The notes: generated by a model not told the origin, from the sequence alone. Numbered from the stretch's first letter, positions 37,459 to 50,040 are shown. The stretch is 64,000 nt of DNA from Chrysoperla carnea (GCF_905475395.1 NC_058337.1:28234983-28298982); one strand, 5' to 3'. Numbers and translations are program-made.

Positions 37459-40400
37459 TTAGTCCATTCGAATTTTTGATGATTCTCGATGTGCTCGCTT
37501 TGATGGAGGTTCACCGTTATCTTCAACTAAACCAGGTAATTGAATCTGTGTATCCGATGCTTCTGAAGGCTGTAATTGAATGCAAATATTATTATTTTTG
37601 ATTAGTCTAGCCTCTTACACAAACATAATAATATAATTAATCTTTAAATTTCATTAATTCTCAAATTGAAACACAATAAATAAGCTGGAAAAAAGTGAAT
37701 ATGAAAAAAGTGAAAGCTGGAAAAAAGTGAAAGCAAATTAAATACTTATCGTCCAAACCAGCTTTGTTCTTTGTTCTATTTTTGGTTGCGGACTATGTAT
37801 TCAATTTCAGATTACACGGATTCTGTCACAACTTCCGAAAATCGTGCCGTTTTTGGTTCAGAATTTCATTTTTTTGGCATTAAAACCGTAAACTAAGAGT
37901 AAAAAATGACACGATTTTCGGAAGATATCAATCCGTGTAATCGAACATCGGATTCGTAATCAGCGGACAAAAATTTCTAAAACAGAGCAAAGTTTGGACG
38001 ATAAATACTTAGTTTGCCGTTTTTATGCCAAAAAAGTGAAATTCTTGTCAAAAAATGTCACGGTTTTCGGAATACGTGACATTCTCTGGCATCAGATTCG
38101 TAAGCAGCGGCCAAAAATATCTCATAGAACACAGTTTTGACGACAAATACTTAGTTTGCCGTTTTTGTACTAAAAAAGTGAAAATCTTTGCTGAAAATGG
38201 CTCGATTTTTGGAATACGTGACAGAATTCGTTAATCTAACATCAGATTGGTAATCAGCGACGAAAATATCTTTCAGATAACAGTTTGGACGGTAAATACT
38301 TAGTTTTTCGTTTTGTGTCAAAAGTTGAATTTTGGGTAAAAAATGGCACCATTTTTAGAATACGTGACATAATTCGTGTAATCTAACATCGGAATCGTCT
38401 TCAGCGACCAAAAATACCTACTAGATGACAATTATAAGCCAAAATAATACAAATGCCCCCCGATGGAGCCCTATGCCCCCTTCTAATTAGGTTAAGTTGG
38501 TTGAGTGTTCCTTGGGGTCCTATAAACACGTTACAAAAAGTTTCATTAAAGTCGGTGCTGTTTCCTCACTTTTCGTATGCATCCTGACTTATTAGTTGTA
38601 CTAATAATTTGAAATCAAATTTAGTGAGTAAAACAGGTTCAAAAATTTGTTGTTGACAGGAGCTGTGCTGAGAGTCGAATTAATCGATTGATAAAGTTGT
38701 AAACCAGAATTAGACTAACAAACTCGTGATGATGACTTATGTTTGAAGTTCTTAAAAAGCTTAAACTTCACCATGATTATATAACGATGGTTATTGATCT
38801 CACGTGGGTAGTTCCATGTAGTACAAAATCTGAGATATGGGGCATCACTAGACATCTCTTTTCATCTACCGTATATTGTTTTCTCTTAAAAAACTTACTA
38901 TTAAACCTAATTATAATAAGATTTCGATTTTGTACTTCTACTTCTTAATAAACAAGGGTGTTATCGAAAATTTAAGAACTTAAAATGGTGCTAAACTTAT
39001 GCTTTATATTAGTTAAGGATTTTATTTTCCAATTCAAACTTCCACACCGGAAATAAGATATTATTTCATACTTTGAATAGTTTCTACGAGACATTGAAAT
39101 TATAAATAGAAAATTGATATAAAAAAAATCTTTATCTATAAAATCTATAGATACTTAATTTCTTGAAAATATATTAATATAAATTACCTGTGCATCAATT
39201 CCATTTCCTCTTTTCTAATTTCAGACATGAGAAGAAATAAAAAAGACAAGAGTAATAAAATTTGCTATCAAAATAAAAAATATTTACTAGCTCACCTTTA
39301 CATCTGTTCCTAGAGGTCCGCATGCTTCCTGAGTAATTTTATTGAGGGTCTTTTTGGTTTTCTTCGCTTCACGCTCAGCGGCTACCATTGCTAATGTAAT
39401 ACCTGTTTTCTTAACAGGTTGATACTGTAATTCTGGTGGTAAAAATATTCGTGTATTGACAAAGAAATTTGGTTGAGGTTGGAAATACATTGTGGGTATT
39501 CTTGCTTCCGCTGGCGCTTCTTTTAAATCATAGTTTGTTGTTTTTGATAAAATTATACCCATTGCTAAATCACATATTGCCCAAAGTTTCTAAAAATAGC
39601 AAATTTGTTAGCATTAGAATAAACAAGTAAATTAAAAACCAAAAACAGTGCGTTACAATATAACTGGATGTTGCAAAATCACAAGATACCATATAAATAA
39701 ATATGTAGCATCCAGTTATTCTTTAGAACACACAGATAGTTTTTACTTACATAATTCATTGCGTCATCATCATAATTAATAGCATCTTTGTGATTTTTCA
39801 TTCGTTCAATTAAATTTTTATAGAAACCATAACAATAAAAATCATTTTTAGTAATTAGGGGCTCTAAAATAAACCAAAGGCACTGGCGTACTCTATTTAA
39901 TTGTTCGGCGTCATCAAAACGTGTAAAATTTGGATCGTGTGCTAGTATTGGTACAGCAAATACTAACATATAGTCGGGTAAAATATGTGGTAATTGATTT
40001 ATAGCCTTTTCACCTGTAAAATATTTTTGATATGCAATAAATATATTAAGTTCAGATGTTTATATTATACAGTCTGTTCCGAAAGTCCTTAGCTATTTTG
40101 ACACCGACTCTTTGAGCAAAAATCATTTGTTGCGATTCCAAACAGGACTGAAATCTAATATGTCTTATTAAAGGATATTTTGAAAAAAAGAGCCTAACAT
40201 ATGAAAAAGCATCTCCTTAAAGCATAAGTTTTCATTTGAGTATAAGTTTTTGATTTTTAAAGGTAGCTAAAGACTTTAGGGACAGGTTGTAAACATTGCT
40301 CTGCGAGCCGAACAACCTTAATATTACAAAAAACAGGTAATTGCTCCTTTTAAGAATCCTTTAGGTAATTATTTATTCCTTCATAATCCTTTGTTTAAAC

Positions 40401-43400
40401 CATTAATGTAATAATATAAACTAAAATAAGTATTAGTTATTTTAGTTTATATTATTACATTATTGGTTTAAACAAAGGATTATGAAGGAATAAATAATTA
40501 CCTGAAGGATTCTTAAAAGGAACAATTACCTGTAAGAATCTTAAGGAGTTCCTTAGAAGGAGCTAGGAAAAGACGGGACATGCTGGGAGCTTTCAGAGAC
40601 AATGGAAAAAAATTGATTAGAACCTAGACTTTTTTTTAAAAAAAAAATTAAATTTCATAAAATCGTGGAACGTACCTTGTGCCGCATTAATTGTTAAAGT
40701 TTTTACATATTCCCTACGTTTATTGATATCAAGTTGAACATAATTTTGTAAGGTTTGTCGTAATTTTGAATCTGGTTCAGCACCACACAAAGCATAAAAA
40801 CCCATAAAGTCTAATGGAAGACACTTATTTGGTATACCACGACCCAATCCTTTATGTAATTTTGTTGCAATATATTCACGCACTTGTTTCACTTCATCCG
40901 TCATTAATTGCGATAAATTATAAAATTGTTCTGCCGTAAATTGATCACCAACACCTTTTTGTTCACATATTTTAAGCATTGCACAGCCGGCAGTTAAACG
41001 TAACCATGACATTTCCGCACGTGTTAATTTACCTGATTGTAAAAGGTCACCTATATGGAAACAAAAATTTTAATTAAAAAAGTTAATTTTCAATATTTTT
41101 TCTTTTAATTATATAACATAAAAAAAAGATGTTTCAAAAAAAATCACGTCTAGCAGATCACACGACACACACTTACATACGAAAATTATTACATATACAG
41201 AGTCCCAGTCGACAATACAGTTCATGAAATTCTAATTAAAAAAGAACTTCGAATTTTTCCAGAAAATAAAGTTTTATTTATAGCAAGTAAAGCTCTGGAT
41301 AATATTTACTATAGTTTATAATCTGACCAAATTTCTCTAGAATAGAACAAAGAAGTTATGTTCAACAGCCAATTTTGTGACCGAAGTCGATTGATGAAGA
41401 AATTATATTGATCTACAGAGAAGTTTTATATGTCCGCGTTTAAAAGTTTTGTAATTTAACATTATGAAATAAAATTATTTTTTATTTAACTTCAATTGTA
41501 TGTATTTCCTGGAATTTTGAAATCAATATTTCACCCACTTTTACCGAAGCTATCGGGCTGAAATTTGGCACACACATTTGGTTCACGTGACAATGCAATT
41601 TATGGCAAGTATGGCCTGATTTTCCCATCGTTTCTTCAATATTCGATATACATACGTTTTTTAGTTTTAAATAAAAAATATAAGCAACAAGTAAAACCAA
41701 ACATTGAATGAGTTAACTGTTGAAATCCCATGTATATTCAGTGTTGATTACACATTCGTTTGTCTTTTTACGTCATGTAAGTAAAGAAAGGTAAACAAAC
41801 AAACACATACATAATATATGTAACGTATTTTAATTAGCACCTTCAATGGTAAACAATAATGTTTACGAAATAATGTTTTAAACAAAAGTTGTATATTTTT
41901 ATATAAAGAACATTTTTTATATATTTTGTTCTATCACTAACGGTTTACAAGATGAGTCTTACGGATCCAAGTCCTTGACCTATGTTGCTCATTTACAAAC
42001 TCGACCTCACTTTTTACGCCCTAACCACGCTATAAAAATTTCAGCATGATATCTCTTTTTGTTTTTGGAGTTATTGCGTTTACATACAGACAGACGAACA
42101 GACAAAAGGACAATCGGAAAAAGATTTCAATCAACATCAATACCAAAATTTTGTTCATCAATATTTTTAAGCGTTAAAAATTTGGGACTAAACTTAGTAT
42201 ACCTTGATATATTTCATATATACATAGTATAAAAATACTTTTTAGAGGCAAACTTTTATTGTACTTAAAAATAGAAAATTAATTTTCTTATGGGTGACTC
42301 ATACCTTACTATTTTTAAAAGCTTGAAGCGCTTCGAATCATCTTTGATATTTTAAGTTGAAGCCCATAAGAAAAATTATTTTCTCCTTTTTAGAACAATA
42401 AAAGCTTGTCTCTAAATAAGTATTTTTTTATTATAAACTAATAAATCAAAAAAAATTTTAATTTGGAGATGCGGGGGATCGAACCCCGGGCCTTTCACAT
42501 GCAAAGCGAACGCTCTACCACTGAGCTACATCCCCTCTATTTCCGCTTGTTGTTATTTGAAACATATCGTAAAAAGGATAAAATGTTTCACATAGCGTAT
42601 CTTATTTTATTCCCACTAAATTTGCAAGGAAAAGCCATTTATTTTGATTTTATGTACATTTTTAGTATGCCTTTAAACATTTTGTTAAAAACAACTAGAA
42701 AATAATTAAATCAAGATTATAATAACTTAATTCCAGAATCATGTCAAGTTTTATACGTGATTAAGAAATAAAAAATCACTTTACGTTAGAAAGTTTCTTA
42801 TAGAAGTCTTTTTGGTAGAAACATTTTTTTTGAAAATTAAATTGATTCAATAGTTGAAAATTATATCGAAGGAAAATTAAAAAATTACCTTTATGAATAA
42901 TAAATGCATTCAACATTCTGAACGTTTTTTGGGCACTCATGTTGTCAGTTTTTAGACCCAGTAACCACCGAGCCATCATTTTCATTGCCTCAACTTTACA
43001 TAATGTATCTTCAGGTAATTCGTGCTCCGCACACCAATCATCATCCAAATTAGCTGGTTCTCGATCATCGGCAGTTTCTTTCACAAGCAAGTCTTTAACA
43101 ATCTAATAAAAAACAAATTGTAGTTAATTTTGATTTTATTTAAACAGAATGAAAATTAAATAAAAAAGCAAGAGAAAGAATTTATAAACTTACCTTTCTT
43201 GAAACAATATTTTTAATTTGTAATTGATATTTGTCAGGTTCATTAAAGGCGATATGTCCTAATGAAACAATGGCAGTGCGATAATGTTCATTCTTTTGAT
43301 CCAAATGTTTTTTAATTTCATCCAAAATACCAGGAAAAATGCTATCATGCATATCGGGCATATTTACATATATGCAACGAATTGCACCTTTTGCTTGTTT

Positions 43401-46400
43401 CGGTGTACCGGTTACAGCAAAGTTTTTGCAAATCGGTGCAAGATCTTGCATTAAACCAGGGCAAACTTCAGCTATAAAAGAAAACCAATTTTAAATTAAA
43501 TAATAAAAAAATTAAACATGATTTAAAGCAAAATTTTTATATACAGTATCGATTAACACTTGTATTATAAATTTTGGATCTCTAAAACTTACATAATGGT
43601 TTATATTTTCCGAGAAATGTTAAAACCGATAACACTAACGGTGCAACATTTTCATCTTCCATTTCCAAAAGTTGTATTAAATGTGAAATAACATCAGCGT
43701 GTTGAAAATGTGATGGAAAAACGAATGAAAGCATTACCAAAAGCTTTAAACCACGGTCACCGGCTGTCGCTGGATTTAATGCAACTTCTTCAATAGTGTT
43801 GCCACCGCGAAGACAATCTTCCACATAATCCACTAGTACTTTAATTGATAAATGATCTACCATAACGGATGAAACGCGTTCAAGTAACATTTTTACGGTA
43901 TTATAATATAAATTTGTCATTACAGGCTGTCCTAATTTTTTCAAGACAAGGGCAGTAGTATCCGCACACTCTTTACAACTAACATTTGGACGGACAATTG
44001 TTTCCATTCCCTCCATAAGTGATTGATCACGACGCATATGTGAACTAAATTTTTGTAAAAATTCATGTGCTTTTACTGGTTCTGGAAGAAATCTGCTTAG
44101 TTGTTGAACTTTTGCAGCAAGCTCCTGTTGGACGGTTACAGTTTGTGCACGTTTATGCAGTTCTAACCATTCCATAACACATCGACGAACCCTAATTTTT
44201 AAAGCTCAATTAAAAATAGTATAATGGATGATTATTCCTCAAAAATTTTCTAATAGGATTCATATATTCCAGGCCATATGGAAGGTATATTTTCAAAATG
44301 GTAAGCTCCGTTTCTTTAAATATTCTTAAGGTACAATCAATAAGTTAAAAATAAATTAATATTTAAATATCAAACTCGAGTTGTTGGTTTAGCTGGAACC
44401 TGTCGGCTCTTATATTGATTAATACACTCATATTCATTTTAACACAATAAGTATCAGCTCTTGTATTTTCATAACTTATCAGAAAACCCTCACTTTCTAC
44501 ACTAGTTGTATAAACTGTTAATGAAATAATGACTGTGTTTATAATTAAATTCTAATATGCCAAGTTCCTATTAAAGAACTTTTAAACATCAAAGAAACGT
44601 GAACTTCGGATAACGTAATTCTTAATTATATAAAAAAAATAAAATAAAAATATTTTAACTTACGCTAATTGGTGTTTTTGTAATTCAACAAAGGCTTTTG
44701 TTGCATGATCATCAATTGTACCCAATAAATGATACAATTTTTTCATACGTTCTTGTGGTGGCAAGAGATAAGGAACTAAACATGTGTTTAATAAGCGTTC
44801 AACTAATAAACGATCTTCCATTCCAGTCATATAATAACCATGTAAAATTTTATCTTTAATCCATGTTACAGCTTTTTTTGTTGCTTGTGGTACGTCTGAA
44901 TCATTCAGATGTTTTTTATAAATCATTGCCAAACCAGACATTGCTTCTTTACGTATTTTAAACTAAAATATAAACAAAAACAGACGAATATTAGCAGTTT
45001 CAATCAATTGACACAAAAAATTTATTTAAAAACAAAATATGGATACTCCTGTGTACAACCAAATATCTGAATTTTCCTTGGATAATAGATTCATTTTTTA
45101 TTAAATCGAGGATTGCGGCTTTGGTATATATGACACGCTCTCAATTTTTTTTTAAACTCCCACAGTATGTGTATATTTGGGTTATTAAATCGAGGATTCC
45201 GGCTATGGTAAATATGACCCGCCTAAGTCTCAAATTTTTTTTAAGCTCCCACAGTATGTCTATATTTGGGTTTATGTTAACTACAAAATATCTTCGTGTG
45301 TTATTAAAAATATTATGGCGCTATGGGAAATGCAGCACACTTTTATAATTTTTTATTTAAGGTATATTACTTAATTTTGTCATTTTAAGCTTCTTCTGCT
45401 AGTACAATGAATTTGACATGAATATTATTTTTAATTTTTTTACTCTTCAAATATTTAGATTTAGAAAAATTTATCATGAATTTGAATTTTAAACTAGATA
45501 TTAACGAATTATATAGAGCTGCTAAATATAGCTACAATACCCGATTAAATCGAACATGGAGGGTTTGTAGTAACACCACTTTCTTACAAAATTGACCTAA
45601 TAGGGTATTCATTAATATGACTTTTATTCCAAAATTATTATTTAATCTTAGTTATCTTTTCCCATTGACCAAACGATATAATAGTATTAAATTCTTTACC
45701 CATCTATAAAGCTTTTCTTACAGAAAAGCAACAGGATAACCAAAATGAAAATTTAAAAAAATTTTATTAGATAAATTCTTACCTTTTTATCCAAAGTACG
45801 TTCTTTAACAAATTCCAATAAATCCTCTGAATCTGAAACAACTTCAAAATCTTTTTTTGCTGTAGTAACAATTGCCATAACAACTTCATAACGAACATTC
45901 TCTTCAGCATCATGTTGACGTAATTTTAAAGTTTCCGTGATATCACGTCGTAATTCTGGATGATTTATTAAGAAATGCATTGAATATTGTACGCATTTAA
46001 TACGAATTGGTACTGATATATCATTATAACGTCCGAGAAATGCTCTCCATAATTGTGTATGATGTTTAGCTAATGTTGATTCTTTTTCTGAGAACATTCT
46101 AGCTAATAATGACACAGCACCAAGACGTTCACTTTCATGAGGACTTTTTAGTTTACATTCTAATTGTGGTAAAACGCTAACCAACACCGACGGGCATATG
46201 TGATTTAATTCATAAAGTAAATCGTATACTTTATCGCTTATAGATAGTTTTTTCTCTTCTTTTCCAAGAATTAGTACTTGATTAAAAAACTGTAAACAGA
46301 AAAGATTCATTGTTTGTATTTTTGTTTTCTACTTTTATAAAATGGATTCCGAGACCTACGATTATTTGTTAACTTAGTATACGTTTAGTTTACAAATAAC

Positions 46401-49281
46401 GTTTCGTTAGTTTTGTTTTTAGAATGCAGGTTAAAAACAACCTTAAGGAAGATATAAATCCAATAAAGATGTTATTTTTTAAAAGGTAAAATCAGATATT
46501 TTAACACCTGATCCAGCAAATTTTTAAAAAAATTACATATTAACCAAGAAAAGAAGTCCGGACCTCTAGCTTTCGCAGATATAAAGTAGAATCACTAATA
46601 CTTCAATATTTCGAGATCCAATCATGATTTCATCTAAATTTGACAGGTAATGTATGAAAGTTTAACAAAAAATAATATGTATAGACTGATTAAAGTCGTC
46701 ACAGTCTCAGGATTTTTTGTACCACTTATTTAACTAACAAAATTAATTATAATCAACTTACCCCTTGAATGTATTGCTCTAAAGTATCGCATGTTTTAAT
46801 AATCAATTCTTTGGCTAACAGGTAAGCATTTTTACGTTGTGTTTTATTTGGATCAACAATATTCATTAAAATAATATCCAACAAATCATTGGAGACTAAA
46901 TCACTTTCAGTTATTAATGGACACAGTACTTCTAACATAAATGATTTCACTTTACCTGAATGTTCATCACTAAAAAATACAAAAGAAAAACATTTCATTT
47001 TTTCTCAAATTTTAAAAATTCATTTAATTTCAAAAACACTCTACGTTCGCTCAATTCGTGATAGATAAGTGAAAGTTCTAAAAATCTTTTTTGGAAACAG
47101 TTTCTTGTTGATTTTATCCTCCTCTCTATTCTCCAAGCTGAATTTTACTCGATGTAAATTAATAGATCTTATAAATTGTTAATTTTCACAATTTTTTATC
47201 TATGACAATACTGTATTAGATCGAACGTAGTGTGTTTTCGGAGCTCCAACTATAAAATGATACTCACTTAACAATTTTAAACATTAATTGAAACAAGGTG
47301 CAGAAAATTTCTTGACACTCTTCTAATTCAAAGCACATGTTAAACGATTTTACATAAGCCAAATTCTCTAATAAGTAGAAATATCTTTTAAATGCAGCAT
47401 CTTTAGGATCTTTCAAACCAGCTAATTGTTTAATTAGGAACAAAAATATTGTCTAAAACGATAGAAATAAAACATTTTTTAAATACTTAAAATTATCAAA
47501 TACACAAGCCAAATTTGATATAAATTTTTTAATACCAAGATTTTAATTAAATCAGAGTTTTATTGCAGGAAGGCACCAAATGAATGTTTTGCATTCTTTA
47601 TAAAGGACCTTCCTTTTAAAGGAGGATTTCTGTAAATGTTTTTCAAACTGCCCCCAAAACGTTCTTCGGATCGTTCTGATTAAAAGCTCTCACGACCACA
47701 AATTTTTTTAACGGTTAGTTTTCAAGCTACGGACTATCAAGTTACACACACATTATAGTTATAGTATATGACTACCGTGTTTGTGTATAGTTGTATTATG
47801 TTATGTTGTCTTGTTAGTTGGTGTGTTGTACCACATATCATTATTAAAACGGTAGTCATATACTATAACTATAATATATGTGTATTTTTATCGCCCATTG
47901 CTCGAAAACTACCGGTTAAAAATCGTGGCCAAGCTTTTAACCAGAACAATCCGAAGAACATTGTGGGGGCCGTTTGAAAAAGTTTCACAGATAGCCGTTT
48001 TCCTATCTAATTGTGGAGGGTCCTTTTTAGTTAAATTTTTTCATTTTTTTAATGGTACAATTAACAATTGTGAATGGGGGCGAACAAACTATTCACTAGT
48101 TTAATCCGCGTTTGATCAAGAATACCGTTAATATGTCAGTGTATGGATTGCCAATCGTACTGCAAATATTTGGCAAACATGACACCTTCTTGATTATCGA
48201 GTACATACTGTTTCTTTCAAGAAGTCTTATTGGCGAATTTCTCGTGTTAATACACCAGAAAAAAAAACTTCCAATTAAAAAATAATATCCGCAAATGTAC
48301 AATTTTACGAAAGTTGCTACTTTACAAATAGCCAACTATTTACAAGTTAGTTAAGTAGTTTAACTAGTTCAAAATAATTAGGTATCATAACCATGACTAA
48401 ATAAAAGTTAACTACTAAGGATTCAAACTGGCGTTCATTTTGCGCCCATTCTATACAATGGGTAAGTCTTGTAATTAGGTTTTATCAGACATGTAAAGAT
48501 TGTTAAATTACACAAAATTCGTCCATACTTATACAAATAATGTATGTGAGGTAACAGAAAACTTTTTATTGGCACTTTATGTTAAATTTTTAAAACAATT
48601 TTGCACTGCGTCAATTTTGGAAGCTCTCGTATATTTCAACGGAGTAAAAACTTGACATCAGTAAACTTAGAATATTCTTATATAGCAAAGTGTATAAAAA
48701 TTCAGCATCGACAAAATATACCTAAATGTATTTTACAATAAACTAGTTCTAGTAAATTATCAAATATCAAAATAAAATCAGGACCTTAAGTAAAAGTTTC
48801 TCCCCAATAATTAGTAGATTATTATCCGAGGGGTTCACCTAACTCATTAACTGGATGAATTTTAACATGAATTACATGCTACTTGGACTTAATAGTAACC
48901 TGTAAAGAAAATAACGGATGGGAAAATTTTTTTAAGTACCTTAACTTGTTCGGAATCTTTGTACGGTGCCTCAGGAGCGTATACTCGTAATACATCAGCA
49001 ATACAACATGCAATTAGCAATTGAACATCTTTAGAAGGATGATGTAAAAAATGATCTTCAGCTAAATGTAATGCTAAGGGGATATATTGTTGGTAAGCAC
49101 CTTCATCCTGACCCATAGCTTGTAAAGTATGTGCTAATGTCTAAAAGAACCACAAAATTAGCATATATATCCAAAAAAAACATTAGTAAGTTATAAATAC
49201 CTTCAACCGGCGTATCATTTCATCAGGACCTAAATCTTCGGTAACGGGTCTACAACCCGGTGGATAAACAACCTCCGACAT
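37459..49281 (-). CDS. pds5: Sister chromatid cohesion protein PDS5
   Basis: Nuclear HEAT-repeat regulator of cohesin loading, release and acetylation. Fourteen coding exons (minus, 5' to 3'): 49201-49281, 48940-49140, 47268-47452, 46762-46969, 45783-46289, 44664-44962, 43593-44191, 43194-43471, 42889-43102, 40676-41050, 39751-40013, 39296-39589, 39188-39214, 37459-37569. The sum is 3642 nt, 1213 aa plus TAA, close to the ~1218 aa of Drosophila Pds5. All phases join. It starts [18 protein letters not shown]. Conserved blocks include [14 protein letters not shown] (about residue 117), FFNQVLILG (226), ERTLDK (389), [11 protein letters not shown] and [13 protein letters not shown] (about 1010). 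The tail is short, with a basic PPSKRAHR patch that may be a nuclear signal and no AT-hooks, unlike vertebrate PDS5B. Introns hold palindromic elements and a tRNA gene. Confidence 0.96.
37725..38420. repeat. Foldback array of ~145-bp units in last PDS5 intron
   Basis: A unit marked by GGACGATAAATACTTAGTTT recurs at about 37996, 38138 and 38287 (spacing 142 and 149). Each is followed by AAAAAGTGAAA, GGAATACGTGACA, AACATCAGATT and AATCAGCG blocks. A partial unit precedes them, and one unit in opposite orientation occupies about 37725-37870. The inverted unit followed by direct units forms a foldback structure. A short AAGCTGGAAAAAAGTGAA minisatellite adjoins it at about 37682. Non-coding. Confidence 0.7.
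40334..40532. repeat. Near-perfect 199-bp palindrome in PDS5 intron
   Basis: Two arms of about 96 bp are almost exact inverted copies around a 7-base loop (GTATTAG) centred on 40433. Blocks include CCTTCATAATCCTTTGTTTA and AATATAAACTAAAATAA, each mirrored. Only a few mismatches are visible. It sits 144 bp downstream of PDS5 exon 10 and would form a long double-stranded hairpin in the pre-mRNA. Confidence 0.85.
41880..42230 (-). repeat. Copy of dispersed repeat family R1, reverse orientation, in PDS5 intron
   Basis: Reverse complement shows the family blocks: TATATATGAAATATATCAAG, TTTAGTCCCAAATTTTTAAC, a GACAGACAGACG-like tract (CAGACAGACGAACAGACAA on plus), AAAAACAAAAAGAGATATCA, GTAAAAAGTGAGGTCGAGTT and CTTGGATCCGTAAGACTCAT. 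Non-coding. Confidence 0.7.
42231..42427. mobile_element. Small TIR element next to tRNA-Ala
   Basis: Ends of about 63 bp (42231-42293 and 42362-42427) are inverted copies with some mismatches. Shared blocks are AAATACTTxxTTAGAG, CAAxCTTTTATTGT and TTTTCTTATGGG. About 197 bp, non-coding. It lies directly between an R1 repeat copy and the tRNA gene. Confidence 0.6.
42448..42455 (-). terminator. RNA polymerase III terminator of tRNA-Ala
   Basis: On the minus strand this is a run of eight T residues, starting about 9 nt after the tRNA 3' end: the standard Pol III stop signal. Confidence 0.8.
42464..42535 (-). tRNA. tRNA-Ala (anticodon TGC)
   Basis: 72 nt. The acceptor stem GGGGATG/CATCTCC pairs over 7 bp with one G-T wobble. 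The D-arm holds A box TAGCTCAGTGG and the T-arm holds B box GGTTCGATCCC. Anticodon stem TTCGC/GTGAA encloses the loop TTTGCAT, anticodon TGC (alanine). The 3' end is discriminator A; CCA is not encoded, as in eukaryotes. No intron. It sits inside a PDS5 intron (41051-42888) on the same strand. Confidence 0.97.
45099..45270. repeat. Tandem duplication (~83-bp unit) in PDS5 intron
   Basis: Two copies begin TTATTAAATCGAGGATT at about 45099 and 45182. Both contain ATATGAC, an A/T-rich run, CTCCCACAGTATGT and CTATATTTGGGTT-like blocks. Non-coding. Confidence 0.65.
47605..48030. mobile_element. Palindromic MITE-like element in PDS5 intron
   Basis: Outer arms of about 110 bp (left about 47605-47735, right about 47895-48030) are diverged inverted copies sharing CGTTCTTCGGATCGTTCTG, AACGGTTAGTTTTC and GGxCCTT blocks. 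At the core is a near-exact 30-bp inverted repeat, ATAGTTATAGTATATGACTA and its complement, at about 47754-47783 and 47850-47880. The right end matches a solo fragment at 54425-54490. Non-coding. Confidence 0.65.
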
Positions 49282-49972
49282 TATAATCCGTGATTAAGAA
49301 CAAATATTAAAAATATATAGATTCAATTGTTTCTAAAAATCACAAGTTTCACAAAAATAAAACATTAGTAAAACACAAAATGTGGTAATATTCTAGCAAC
49401 TTTAGTACAGATACACTTATTTTACCTAAAACTAAAAAATCGACACAAACGATCATTTAAAATAATATTTCGAACACGAAAATAATCAATTTAAAATACA
49501 TCTAAAATTTGAAAAAAAATTAAAAACTACATGCTAAGTTAATATTTATAAACGAATAGAATTGACAATAAGACGCGCTAATGGTTTCCGATCCCGATCT
49601 ATGTTTCAAAAGTATTATTACTGCTTACTTATCTCTCCAGTTCTATATGATTTTATCTTTGTTGTGACAATTGATATGTATAACAAAACATGAGATAAAA
49701 GATATTAAAATGAATATGATGGTTTGAAGATATGCTAAATAGGTGAAAGAGACTGCTATTACCGACACTAAAATTGAAGCAAGATGGCCATCATTTTCAT
49801 AGCTAATAGAGGAGCTATAATTAATAATCAACTGTTTTAGATTTTTCCAAATAAACTATTTAATTAATTTAAGTTCACTAATTATTAATTAATCAAAACT
49901 AGTTTTATTAAATTTTTTTAAACACTTTCACTAGTAAAAACACTATTAAAATATACACTTACCGACAAGCGT

Positions 49973-50040
49973 CTTACAACATTCGGTGACAATGATTTTG
50001 TTGGTACGGCAGTATTTTGTAATACCTTAATTTATTTTAC
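49973..50040 (-). other. Candidate 5' non-coding exon of PDS5
   Basis: On the minus strand a GC-richer patch ends CGCTTGTCG followed by the strong donor GTAAGTGT at 49972. A matching acceptor, TTTTTAG, occurs at about 49333, 52 nt before the PDS5 ATG. This would be a spliced leader of the PDS5 transcript; the 5' end is unknown. Inferred from splice signals only. Confidence 0.35.

Noticed and set aside
38739-38948. 69-codon plus-strand ORF within the last PDS5 intron
   Set aside because: No conserved features; antisense to the intron and in repeat-adjacent AT-rich sequence.
42463-42705. 80-codon plus-strand ORF beginning [20 protein letters not shown]
   Set aside because: Its first part is the reverse complement of tRNA-Ala, a well-known source of spurious peptides of this form; the remainder is non-coding intron.
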